64,000 nt of DNA, taken from positions 1 to 64,000 of the forward strand of contig NZ_BFAB01000018.1 in NCBI RefSeq assembly GCF_003402475.1, read 5' to 3'. The position numbers and the translations under genes are program-made. The number at the start of each line of letters is the position of its first letter. Positions within the stretch are counted from its first letter, which is position 1. Under the pieces are notes generated by a model. That model was not told the origin of the DNA. It searched no databases and saw nothing but the letters and a program-made list of their open reading frames with translations. Source of the DNA: Mycobacterium sp. MFM001 (GTDB taxonomy: Bacteria > Actinomycetota > Actinomycetes > Mycobacteriales > Mycobacteriaceae). This document shows positions 57,573 through 64,000 of the stretch, piece after piece.

Positions 57573-57952
57573 GCGGCCTCTTGCTCGACACCCATGTCGT
57601 GTTGTGGCTGCTCGATGACAGCCCCAGGCTGGGCGCCCTGGCGAGAGGTCGAATCATTGCGAGTGCAGCGGTGTTCGTCTCCGCGGCGAGCACCTGGGAG
57701 CTGGCAATGAAGGCGGCGATCGGCAAGGTCACGCTGCCCGACGACTTTGACGACGCGATCAATCGATCCGGCCTGCGCGATCTGCCCGTCGCCCGCCGCC
57801 ACAGTCTCGCGTCCGATCTCTTGGCACTGCCCCACAAGGATCCCTTCGACGCGGTTCTTGTCGCCCAGGCGACAGTCGAGCGGCTCACGTTGGTCACGGC
57901 CGACGCGAAGCTGCTGAAGGCAGTACCTGACGCGGTCGACGCCCGCCGCTGA
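57569..57952 (+). CDS. vapC: Toxin, PIN-domain ribonuclease (VapC-like)
   Basis: A 127-residue PIN-domain RNase. The acidic cluster is visible as Asp7 in LLLDTHVVLW, Glu in ASTWELAMK, Asp in HKDPFDAVLVAQA and Asp in TADAKLL. VapC toxins cut tRNAs or rRNA when freed from the antitoxin. This subgroup pairs with Phd-type antitoxins, as here. It is coupled to vapB and lies about 370 bp after tRNA-Phe. Confidence 0.9.
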   Translation: MSGLLLDTHVVLWLLDDSPRLGALARGRIIASAAVFVSAASTWELAMKAAIGKVTLPDDFDDAINRSGLRDLPVARRHSLASDLLALPHKDPFDAVLVAQATVERLTLVTADAKLLKAVPDAVDARR

Positions 57953-57986
57953 CCCGCCGGGCAGCTTTCCGCGAGACAATGCTGAA

Positions 57987-58628
57987 ATGCTCATCGCCGG
58001 ACGGGTCTTGGTCGCACTGCTGCTTCTGGCGTGCAGCACCTGCTGTGCGCGCGCCAACGCCGACGTGCCACCGGTGAGCCCGAAGGCACAAGCGGCGGGG
58101 CTCGTCGACGTCCGCAGCGTCGTTCCGGACGCGGTCATCGACCTGCGCTATGCGACGTCCAACAACTTCACCGGGGCAGCGCTGTATCCGGCTGATGCCC
58201 GTTGCCTGGTGCACGAATCCATGGCTTCGGGTCTCGCGACCGCTGCCAATGTATTGCGTCAGCAGGGGCAGACCCTCGTCTTCTGGGACTGCTATCGGCC
58301 GCATGCCGTGCAGGTCAAGATGTTTCAGGTCGTCCCCAACTCTGCCTGGGTGGCACGGCCCGGCCAGTACGCGCATAGCCATGAGGCCGGTCGCTCGGTC
58401 GACGTGACACTCAAAGGCGCCGATATGGGAACCGATTTCGACGATTTCACGCCCCGAGCCCACGCCGCAGCAACCGACGGCGTCAGCCCGACGGCGCAGG
58501 CGAACCGGGCACGACTGCGCGACGCGATGAGCGCCGGCGGGCTGACGGTGTATTCGGGCGAGTGGTGGCATTTTGACGGCGACGGTGCCTACGCGGACCA
58601 CCCGATCCTCGACGTTCCGGTGAACTAA
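57987..58628 (+). CDS. lpqR: D-Ala-D-Ala dipeptidase-like lipoprotein LpqR
   Basis: A 213-residue VanX/M15D peptidase. The signal peptide ends in a lipobox LLAC with Cys16. The zinc motifs are SHEAGRSVDVTL (His and Asp of SxHxxGxxxD) and GEWWHFD (catalytic Glu and third His), and the VanX Arg is in DLRYATSNNFTG. Predicted to cleave D-Ala-D-Ala dipeptides in the envelope. The M. tuberculosis homologue Rv0838 (lpqR) is somewhat longer. A tandem operator begins immediately after its stop. Confidence 0.88.
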   Translation: MLIAGRVLVALLLLACSTCCARANADVPPVSPKAQAAGLVDVRSVVPDAVIDLRYATSNNFTGAALYPADARCLVHESMASGLATAANVLRQQGQTLVFWDCYRPHAVQVKMFQVVPNSAWVARPGQYAHSHEAGRSVDVTLKGADMGTDFDDFTPRAHAAATDGVSPTAQANRARLRDAMSAGGLTVYSGEWWHFDGDGAYADHPILDVPVN

Positions 58629-58664
58629 TGTCTCATATATTGAGACAGATATTTCATATTTTGA
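58629..58664. promoter_or_regulatory. Tandem operator-like repeats before the methyltransferase gene
   Basis: TGTCTCATATATTGAGACA at 58629-58647 has perfect 7-bp arms. A second copy of its core, TCATATTTTGA at 58654-58664, matches TCATATATTGA at 58633-58643 with one difference and starts 21 bp later, two helical turns. The 46-bp gap is very AT-rich for this genome, so it is probably the promoter and operator of the methyltransferase gene. Confidence 0.65.
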
Positions 58665-58674
58665 TACGCGGCGT

Positions 58675-59499
58675 ATGGTTAGCACCATGAGCCGCGAACG
58701 TCGGGCCGTCTACACACACGGCTATCACGAGTCGGTACTGCGTTCGCATCGGCAGCGCACGGCTGGAAATTCCGCGGCCTACCTCTTACCGCATCTGCGC
58801 CAAGGGATGTCGCTGCTGGACATCGGCTGCGGCCCCGGGACTATCACCGCGGATCTCGCCGAGCGAATCGCCCCCGGCCGACTCACCGCCGTCGACGTCA
58901 CCGACGACGCCTTGGACGCTGCACGCGCGGAAGCACACGCGCGCAACATCTCCAACATCGCCTTCGCCACCGCCGACGTGCATGCGCTCGAATTCGACGA
59001 CGGCACATTCGATGTCGTGCACGCCCATCAGGTACTGCAGCACGTTGCCGATCCGGTTGCCGCACTGCGTGAAATGCGGAGAGTGTGCGCGCCTGGCGGC
59101 ATCGTCGCCGCCCGGGACTCCGACTACGCCGGATTCATCTGGTATCCACAGCTTCCCGCGCTAGATCGATGGCTGGATCTCTACGAACAGGCGGCTCGCG
59201 CCAACGGCGGCGAGCCCGACGCCGGCCGCCGCCTGCTGTCTTGGGCGCAGGAGGCCGGGTTCGACGACATCACTCCCACCGCCGGAATCTGCTGCTTCGC
59301 AACACCGGAAGAACGTGACTGGTGGGGCGGCATGTGGGCGGACCGGATCGTCGAGTCGGCCCTGGCCCGCCAACTCGTCGACTCGCGGATGGCGACCACT
59401 GAAGAACTCAACGAAATCGCCACCGCCTGGCGGCAGTGGGCGGCCGCGCCTAACGGTTGGCTGGCGATCCCGCACGGCGAGATCCTGTGCCGGGCATAG
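58675..59499 (+). CDS. Class I SAM-dependent methyltransferase (Rv0839-like)
   Basis: A 274-residue methyltransferase. Motif I is LLDIGCGPGTITADLA near residue 48, the acidic strand end is TAVDVTDDAL, and motif post-II is FDVVHAHQVLQHVADPVAALREMRRV, like the UbiE/COQ5-type methyltransferases. Substrate unknown. ATG 58675 and ATG 58687 are both possible starts; the second begins SRERRAVYTHGY. It follows a tandem operator at 58629-58664 and overlaps the amidase gene at its 3' end by 50 nt. Confidence 0.87.
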   Translation: MVSTMSRERRAVYTHGYHESVLRSHRQRTAGNSAAYLLPHLRQGMSLLDIGCGPGTITADLAERIAPGRLTAVDVTDDALDAARAEAHARNISNIAFATADVHALEFDDGTFDVVHAHQVLQHVADPVAALREMRRVCAPGGIVAARDSDYAGFIWYPQLPALDRWLDLYEQAARANGGEPDAGRRLLSWAQEAGFDDITPTAGICCFATPEERDWWGGMWADRIVESALARQLVDSRMATTEELNEIATAWRQWAAAPNGWLAIPHGEILCRA

Positions 59500-61006
59500 G
59501 AAAGCCGCCACACAACACCTCGAAGGCATGGGCTGCGCGCAGCACCGTCGCGTCGTCGAAGCGCCTGCCCATGATCATCATCCCGACGGGCAGCCCGTCG
59601 ACCAAGCCGGCCGGCACCGAAATCGCCGGGTGTCCGGTCACGTTCATGGGTGCGGTGTTGAGGGCTTTGCCCATCGCCTGGGTCAGCAGTGTGGCATCGT
59701 CTGCGTCGGGGGCAGGCAGTATGCCAGCCGTGCTGGGGACAGTGGGCATCACCAAGACGTCGTACTGTTCGAGAGCTCTGTCGTAAGCGGCACGCGCATG
59801 TGGTAATAGGTTGCGCACCTTGGCATATGACGAGCCACCGAGCGTGGTCAGACTGTAGTGGCCGCACAGTGCGGGCGCTTTGACCGCGGCTGGAAGCTGA
59901 TCGGCGGTGGCCCGTCGCCGGCGCGCAAAGTACGCCATCAGCTCTGGGTCGTAGAGCCCCCCTACACCGAGCCCGTACCCGTTGCCGTCGAGCATCTGAT
60001 ACGTGGCGCCGTCGCTCATGATGACGGCGAAGAGATGAACGACGTTGCGATGCCACGGCACGCTGACCTCGCAGACGTCGCAGCCGATCTCGGAGAAGCG
60101 CTGCGCTGACGAGCGGACCAGCTCGTCGACGGCCGGCTGCGAGCCGGGCTGGCCGAAGCCCTCGGTGAGGATGCCCACCCGCAGACCGGCGACGTCGCCG
60201 GTGAGCGCAGCCAGGTAGTCCACGGCCGGCAGGTGATCCGGCTGACGCGGATCCTGACCGTCCGGTCCCGCGAGCACCCCCAGCACTAACGCAGCATCGG
60301 CGACGGTGCGAGTCATCGGGCCGAGGTGGTCGAGGGTGCGTTCGATCGGGAAGGCTCCGGTGTAGGGAATCAGGCCGTAGGTGGGCTTGTGTCCGACGAT
60401 CCCGCACAGCGCCGCCGGAATCCGGACCGAACCGCCCTGGTCGCCGCCGAGGGCAAGTTCGACGTCGCCTGCGGCAACCAATGCGGCACTGCCGCTGGAG
60501 GATCCGCCGGTTTCGCGGGCGAGATCCCAGGGGTTGCGCACCGGGCCGGTGGCCGAGGTGAAGCTGGAGCCCGAGTAGCACAGGTCTTCGCAGACGCTTT
60601 TGCCGGCGATCACCGCCCCGGCATCGAGCAGCCGTTGCACGACGGTCGCGTCGCGGCTGGGGATGAAGCCTTCCACTGCCCGCGATCCGTTCATCATCGG
60701 GACCCCCGCGACGGTGATGTTGTCCTTGACGGCGATCCGTCTGCCCGAGAGCGGCCCGTCGGCGCCCGACCTGATCTCGGTGGTGACATACCACGCGCCC
60801 AGCGGGTTGTCGCCCGGAAACTCGTAGGCGCGTTCGGGGATCTGTGGCCGGGCGATGTCGTCGTACAGCTCGTTGACCGCGTCGTAGGCCGCTAACGAAT
60901 ACCCGGCCATCGCCGTGAATTCCGCCAACGCGTCGTCGTCGAAGTGCAAACCGAAATGCTCCGCCGCCGAGGCTATTTCCGACGTGGATGGTCTCCGAAT
61001 CGCCAT
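59450..61006 (-). CDS. Amidase signature enzyme, Rhodococcus nitrile-pathway type
   Basis: A 518-residue amidase. The Ser-cisSer-Lys triad is recognisable: Lys in IAVKDNITVAGV, Ser in ETGGSSSGSAALVAAGDVEL (signature), and the following GGDQGGSVRIPAALCG. The whole length, the N-terminal FGLHF domain and many blocks (for example YQMLDGNGYG, YDPELMAYFA) resemble the enantioselective amidase that accompanies nitrile hydratase in Rhodococcus. No nitrile hydratase gene is in the window. It hydrolyses carboxamides to acids. The C-terminus overlaps the methyltransferase gene by 50 nt. Confidence 0.88.
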   Translation of the reverse strand: MAIRRPSTSEIASAAEHFGLHFDDDALAEFTAMAGYSLAAYDAVNELYDDIARPQIPERAYEFPGDNPLGAWYVTTEIRSGADGPLSGRRIAVKDNITVAGVPMMNGSRAVEGFIPSRDATVVQRLLDAGAVIAGKSVCEDLCYSGSSFTSATGPVRNPWDLARETGGSSSGSAALVAAGDVELALGGDQGGSVRIPAALCGIVGHKPTYGLIPYTGAFPIERTLDHLGPMTRTVADAALVLGVLAGPDGQDPRQPDHLPAVDYLAALTGDVAGLRVGILTEGFGQPGSQPAVDELVRSSAQRFSEIGCDVCEVSVPWHRNVVHLFAVIMSDGATYQMLDGNGYGLGVGGLYDPELMAYFARRRRATADQLPAAVKAPALCGHYSLTTLGGSSYAKVRNLLPHARAAYDRALEQYDVLVMPTVPSTAGILPAPDADDATLLTQAMGKALNTAPMNVTGHPAISVPAGLVDGLPVGMMIMGRRFDDATVLRAAHAFEVLCGGFPMPGTGSRRAGSPANR

Positions 61007-61024
61007 GCCGGCCAGCGTAGGGCC

Positions 61025-61831
61025 TCAGTCCAGAAACAGGTCCCGAATCGGCTCTTCTCCGCCGCCATACCGCGATAGGTCACCGCCGAGCAGGTCTGCG
61101 TCGATGAAGCAGTTGCCGGTCGCCTCCCGGGCCGGGCGAGAGATGATCTCGACGGCCGCATCGCCCATGATCTGCGGACTGCGCGACGAGAGCGCCAGCC
61201 GGTCGCCGTCGGGCATGTTCGTCACCGCGGCGGTCGCGATATACGTCTGCGGCCACAGGCAATTCACCGCAATCCCGGCGTCGGCGTATTCGGCCGCCCA
61301 GCCCAGCGACAGCAGCGTCATCCCGTATTTCGACAACGTGTAGGCCGGGTGGGCGCCCAGCCAGCGCGGGTTCATGTTGACCGGCGGCGAGATCGTCAGC
61401 ACATGCGGATTCGACGACGCCCGCAGGTGCGGCAGGCACGCCCGGGTCAGCAGAAACGTGCCGCGGATGTTGACCTCTTGCATCAGGTCGAACTTCTTGG
61501 CCGACAGGTTCTCGGTGGGGTCGGTGGCGATCGCGCTGGCGTTGTTCACGCAGACGTCCACGCCACCGAACCGCTCGACGGCCGCGTCGACCGCACGCTG
61601 CACGACCTCTTCGCGGCGCACGTCGCCGACGACGGCCAGTGCCTTGCCGCCCGCGGCCTCCACCTCCGCGGCGGCGGTGTGCACGGTGCCGGGCAGCCGG
61701 GGATGCGGCTGGTCGGTCTTGGCCAGCAGTACCACGTTGGCGCCCTGCCGGGCCGCGGCAATACCGATCGCCAGGCCGATCCCGCGGCTGGCGCCGGAGA
61801 TCACCACGGTGCGGTCATGAAAAGTGCTCAT
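61025..61831 (-). CDS. Short-chain dehydrogenase/reductase, HSDL2-like
   Basis: A 268-residue SDR. The coenzyme motif is VISGASRGIGLAIG, the NNA motif is VNNASAI, and the catalytic Tyr-x-x-x-Lys is HPAYTLSKYGM with the preceding Ser in TISPPVNM, the arrangement found in the HSDL2/classical-like subgroup. It is likely to act on acyl or hydroxyacyl substrates, using NADP judging by the TGxxxGxG context. ATG 61831 is divergent from the mutase gene with a 71-bp gap, so the two may be co-regulated. Confidence 0.85.
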   Translation of the reverse strand: MSTFHDRTVVISGASRGIGLAIGIAAARQGANVVLLAKTDQPHPRLPGTVHTAAAEVEAAGGKALAVVGDVRREEVVQRAVDAAVERFGGVDVCVNNASAIATDPTENLSAKKFDLMQEVNIRGTFLLTRACLPHLRASSNPHVLTISPPVNMNPRWLGAHPAYTLSKYGMTLLSLGWAAEYADAGIAVNCLWPQTYIATAAVTNMPDGDRLALSSRSPQIMGDAAVEIISRPAREATGNCFIDADLLGGDLSRYGGGEEPIRDLFLD

Positions 61832-61902
61832 CCTTCTCCTTTGTCCTGGTCAGCAGGACCCGGTATTGGCATTCTCTTTTTTTGCAAGTACGTTATCAGT
61901 CG

Positions 61903-63480
61903 ATGGATAACCAGACCCAGACCTCATCCGGCATCCCGCTGGAACCCGTATACGGGCCGGGGGACCGTGGTACCGAGCCGCCGCCACCGGGCACTTATCC
62001 ATTCACCCGGGGCAACTTCGCCAGCGGCTACCGCGGCAAGCTCTGGACGTTTCGGCAGTACTCCGGGTTCGGCACCGCCGAGGAATCCAACCGCCGCTAC
62101 CGCTACCTGCTGGAGCAGGGCGGGACAGGCCTGTCGGTGGCGCTGGACCTGCCGACCCAGTGCGGCTTCGACTCCGACGACCCCGAGGTCGGCGAGGAGG
62201 TCGGCCGGGTGGGCGTCGCTGTGGACACCCTCGCCGACGCCGAGATCCTGTTCGACGGCATCCCGCTGGACAAGATCAGCACCAGCTTCACGATCAACGG
62301 TACGGCGGCGATCCTGCTGGCGTTCTACGTGGCCGCCGCCGAACGCAAGGGTGTGCCGCGGGCCAAGCTCACCGGGACCATCCAGAACGACATCCTCAAG
62401 GAATACGCGTCGCGCGGCACCTGGATCTGGCCGCCCGAGCCGTCGCTGCGGCTGATCGCCGACACCATCGAGTTCTGTGCCGCGGAAGTCCCTAAGTTCA
62501 ACGCGATTTCGGTGGCCGGGGCGCATTTCCGCGACGCGGGCGCCAACGCGGTGCAGGAGATGGCGTTCACGCTGGCCGACGGGGTCACCTACTGCGACAC
62601 CGTGGTGGAACGCGGACGGATGAGCATCGACGAGTTCGCCCCGCAGATCTCGTTCTTCTTCTATACCCACGGCGACTTCTTCGAGGAGGTCGCGAAATAC
62701 CGTGCGGGACGCCGTCGCTGGGCAACCATCGTGCGGGAACGCTACGGCGCCAAGACCGACAAGGCCTCGATGTTCCGGTTCGGCTGCGTGTGCGGCGGAG
62801 CATCACTGTATGCGCCCCAGGCCCACAACAACGTCGTCCGCGTGGCCTACGAGGCAATGGCCGCGGTGCTCGGCGGCGTCCAATCGATGTTCACCGCCGC
62901 CTGGGACGAGCCGTTTGCGCTGCCCACCGAGGAGACGACCACGCTGGCGCTGCGCACCCAGCAGATCCTGGCCCACGAAACCGGCGTTACCCGGGTGGCC
63001 GATCCGCTCGGCGGCTCCTACTTCGTCGAGGCGCTTACCGACGAGACGGAGGCCCGCATCGTCGAGATCATGCACGATCTCGAGCAGCACGGCGGGATGG
63101 TCCGCGCCATCGAGGACGGTTACCTGCAGGGGCTGATCGCCGACGAGGCTTACCGGATCCACCAGGAGATCGAATCAGGTGAGCGGCCGGTGGTCGGGGT
63201 CAACCGGTTCGTCACGCCCGAGCCGCCACCTGAGATCGCCACCTACGAGCTCGACCCGGAAGGCCGCGATCTGCAACTCAAGCGCCTGTCCAAAGTGAAG
63301 GCCGAAAGAGATTCGGCCGCAGTGCAATCCAGCCTCGCCGCGTTGTCCCGCGCCGCCGAAGGAACCGACAACCTCATGCACAAACTGATCGACTGCGCCA
63401 ACGCCTACTGCACGGTCGGCGAGATGGTCTCCGCGCTCAAAGCGGTGTGGGGCGAATTCGAACAACCGGTGGTGTTTTAG
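61903..63480 (+). CDS. B12-dependent acyl-CoA mutase, catalytic subunit (split type)
   Basis: A 525-residue TIM-barrel subunit of a coenzyme-B12 mutase, without the cobalamin domain. Motifs are RQYSGFGTAEESNRRY, LDLPTQCGFDSDDP, GTIQNDILKEYASRG and AHFRDAGANAVQE. Tyr53 and Arg171 are spaced as Tyr89 and Arg207 of methylmalonyl-CoA mutase, residues that bind the substrate carboxylate; isobutyryl-CoA mutase has Phe and Gln there. The split architecture is however that of isobutyryl-CoA mutase. It therefore probably acts on a carboxylated acyl-CoA, with identity unknown. The next gene encodes the cobalamin subunit and starts right after the stop. Confidence 0.87.
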   Translation: MDNQTQTSSGIPLEPVYGPGDRGTEPPPPGTYPFTRGNFASGYRGKLWTFRQYSGFGTAEESNRRYRYLLEQGGTGLSVALDLPTQCGFDSDDPEVGEEVGRVGVAVDTLADAEILFDGIPLDKISTSFTINGTAAILLAFYVAAAERKGVPRAKLTGTIQNDILKEYASRGTWIWPPEPSLRLIADTIEFCAAEVPKFNAISVAGAHFRDAGANAVQEMAFTLADGVTYCDTVVERGRMSIDEFAPQISFFFYTHGDFFEEVAKYRAGRRRWATIVRERYGAKTDKASMFRFGCVCGGASLYAPQAHNNVVRVAYEAMAAVLGGVQSMFTAAWDEPFALPTEETTTLALRTQQILAHETGVTRVADPLGGSYFVEALTDETEARIVEIMHDLEQHGGMVRAIEDGYLQGLIADEAYRIHQEIESGERPVVGVNRFVTPEPPPEIATYELDPEGRDLQLKRLSKVKAERDSAAVQSSLAALSRAAEGTDNLMHKLIDCANAYCTVGEMVSALKAVWGEFEQPVVF

Positions 63481-63888
63481 ATGGCGGTACGCATTCTGGT
63501 CGCCAAACCCGGGCTGGACGGGCATGACCGTGGCGCCAAGATCGTCGCACGCACCTTGCGCGACGCGGGTTTCGAGGTGATCTACACCGGCATCAGGCAG
63601 CGCATCGAGGACATCGCGTCGATCGCCGTGCAGGAAGACGTCGCGCTCGTCGGGCTGAGCATCCTGTCGGGTGCGCACGTCGCGCTCACCACCCGCACCA
63701 TCGAAGCGCTGCGTGCGGCCGACGCGGGCGACATCGCCGTCGTCGTCGGCGGCACGATCCCCGAGTCCGACGTACCGAAACTGAAAGCCGCCGGTGCCGC
63801 GGCCGTGTTTCCGACCGGAACACCACTGGACATCCTGGTGAGCGAAATCCGCCGACTGACCGGAGAGGAAGCATGCGTCTCGGAGTAA
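63481..63888 (+). CDS. Cobalamin-binding small subunit of the mutase
   Basis: A 135-residue B12-binding Rossmann domain. KPGLDGHDRGAK carries the DxHxxG motif whose His22-region residue ligates cobalt; VGLSILSGAH and VVVGGTIPESD complete the S-x-L and G-G motifs. It pairs with the preceding catalytic subunit to form a two-component mutase. ATG 63481 is adjacent to the preceding stop. Its end overlaps the next gene by 16 nt. Confidence 0.93.
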   Translation: MAVRILVAKPGLDGHDRGAKIVARTLRDAGFEVIYTGIRQRIEDIASIAVQEDVALVGLSILSGAHVALTTRTIEALRAADAGDIAVVVGGTIPESDVPKLKAAGAAAVFPTGTPLDILVSEIRRLTGEEACVSE

Positions 63889-64000
63889 TGATCGGCGCCG
63901 AGCGTGGCGATTCGGCCCGCAAGGTCACCAAACTACTCGCCGACATCGAGTGGGCCGAGTCCGTGGGCATGGACACCGCGTGGATTCCCCAGGTGCCCAA
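63873..64000 (+). CDS. Luciferase-like F420-dependent oxidoreductase, 5' part only
   Basis: The first 42 codons of a gene cut by the window edge: MRLGVMIGAERGD then KLLADIEWAESVGMDTAWIP. The pattern (strand, short loop, helix A, then strand ending in W) is that of LLM-class flavin/F420 oxidoreductases common in mycobacteria. GGAGAGGAAG precedes ATG 63873, which lies inside the end of the B12 subunit gene, so it belongs to the mutase operon and may use the same pathway's acyl-CoA or aldehyde. Confidence 0.7.
   Translation, partial: MRLGVMIGAERGDSARKVTKLLADIEWAESVGMDTAWIPQVP

Noticed and set aside
59181..60794. Minus-strand open frame of 537 codons inside the amidase gene
   Set aside because: It is a different frame of the same strand as the amidase, which carries all catalytic motifs. 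No family pattern is seen in the alternative frame.
1..64000. CRISPR arrays, insertion sequences, prophage genes, rRNA operons
   Set aside because: No regularly spaced direct repeats, transposase or integrase motifs, or rRNA sequence were seen. The repeats present are hairpins and short operators.

Overview
The window is a high-GC actinobacterial chromosome segment that I assign to a Mycobacterium. The gene order follows the M. tuberculosis region Rv0774c to Rv0839 closely: purB, cyp126, purC, ptrB, emrB, purS-purQ, encapsulin and its peroxidase, purL, purF, purM, cysA2/sseC2, lmeA, glnR, mshD, phoT/phoY2, desA1, kmtR, the tRNA-Lys/Glu/Asp/Phe group, and lpqR. Many start codons lie 6-8 nt after a TAnnnT -10 box, which is the leaderless-transcript arrangement common in mycobacteria. 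Homologue names (Rv numbers) come from memory of the families, not from a search.

Layout. 1-9.2 kb: exported esterase, TetR regulator, amino-acid permease, DUF429 protein, purB, CYP126-like P450, a TDT-type exporter, a membrane protein and purC. 9.2-20.7 kb: intact ptrB, DoxX protein, MFS pump, glutathione-peroxidase-like enzyme, Rv0784-0787-like genes, purS-purQ, then a glycosyltransferase/TetR pair where M. tuberculosis has other genes. 20.7-34 kb: DyP peroxidase-encapsulin nanocompartment operon, pepC, a SnoaL/XRE pair, purL, membrane hydrolase, CPBP protease, purF and purM. 34-40.3 kb: ygfZ/pabC and a minus-strand operon lmeA-thiX-[polycysteine leader]-DUF4395-cysA2-sseC2-small membrane protein-nitrobindin. 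40.4-46.6 kb: glnR-mshD and a complete pstS-pstC-pstA-phoT phosphate transporter facing phoY2. 46.7-56.6 kb: LCP protein, dus, desA1, TetR/MpaB pair, kmtR with a histidine-rich protein, deaminase, methyltransferase, Fgd2-like enzyme, Excalibur protein. 56.7-64 kb: four tRNAs, a VapBC-type pair, lpqR, methyltransferase, amidase, SDR, and a split B12-dependent mutase whose operon runs off the window.

How the genes fit together. Seven purine genes (purB, C, S, Q, L, F, M) are scattered through the first half. purB, purC and purL share the same TAAGCT -10 box 6-8 nt before the start codon. The sulfur operon is the most interesting regulatory object: a leaderless ORF of 30 codons ends in a run of six Cys codons, and its last codons can pair over 10 bp with the ribosome-binding site of the next gene. 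This is the structure expected for a cysteine-responsive translational attenuator. Other second-look items are a Shine-Dalgarno-like element downstream of pabC with no obvious gene, a 67-residue protein with 25 histidines next to the Ni/Co sensor KmtR, a tandem operator before a methyltransferase, and dispersed hairpins between convergent genes.
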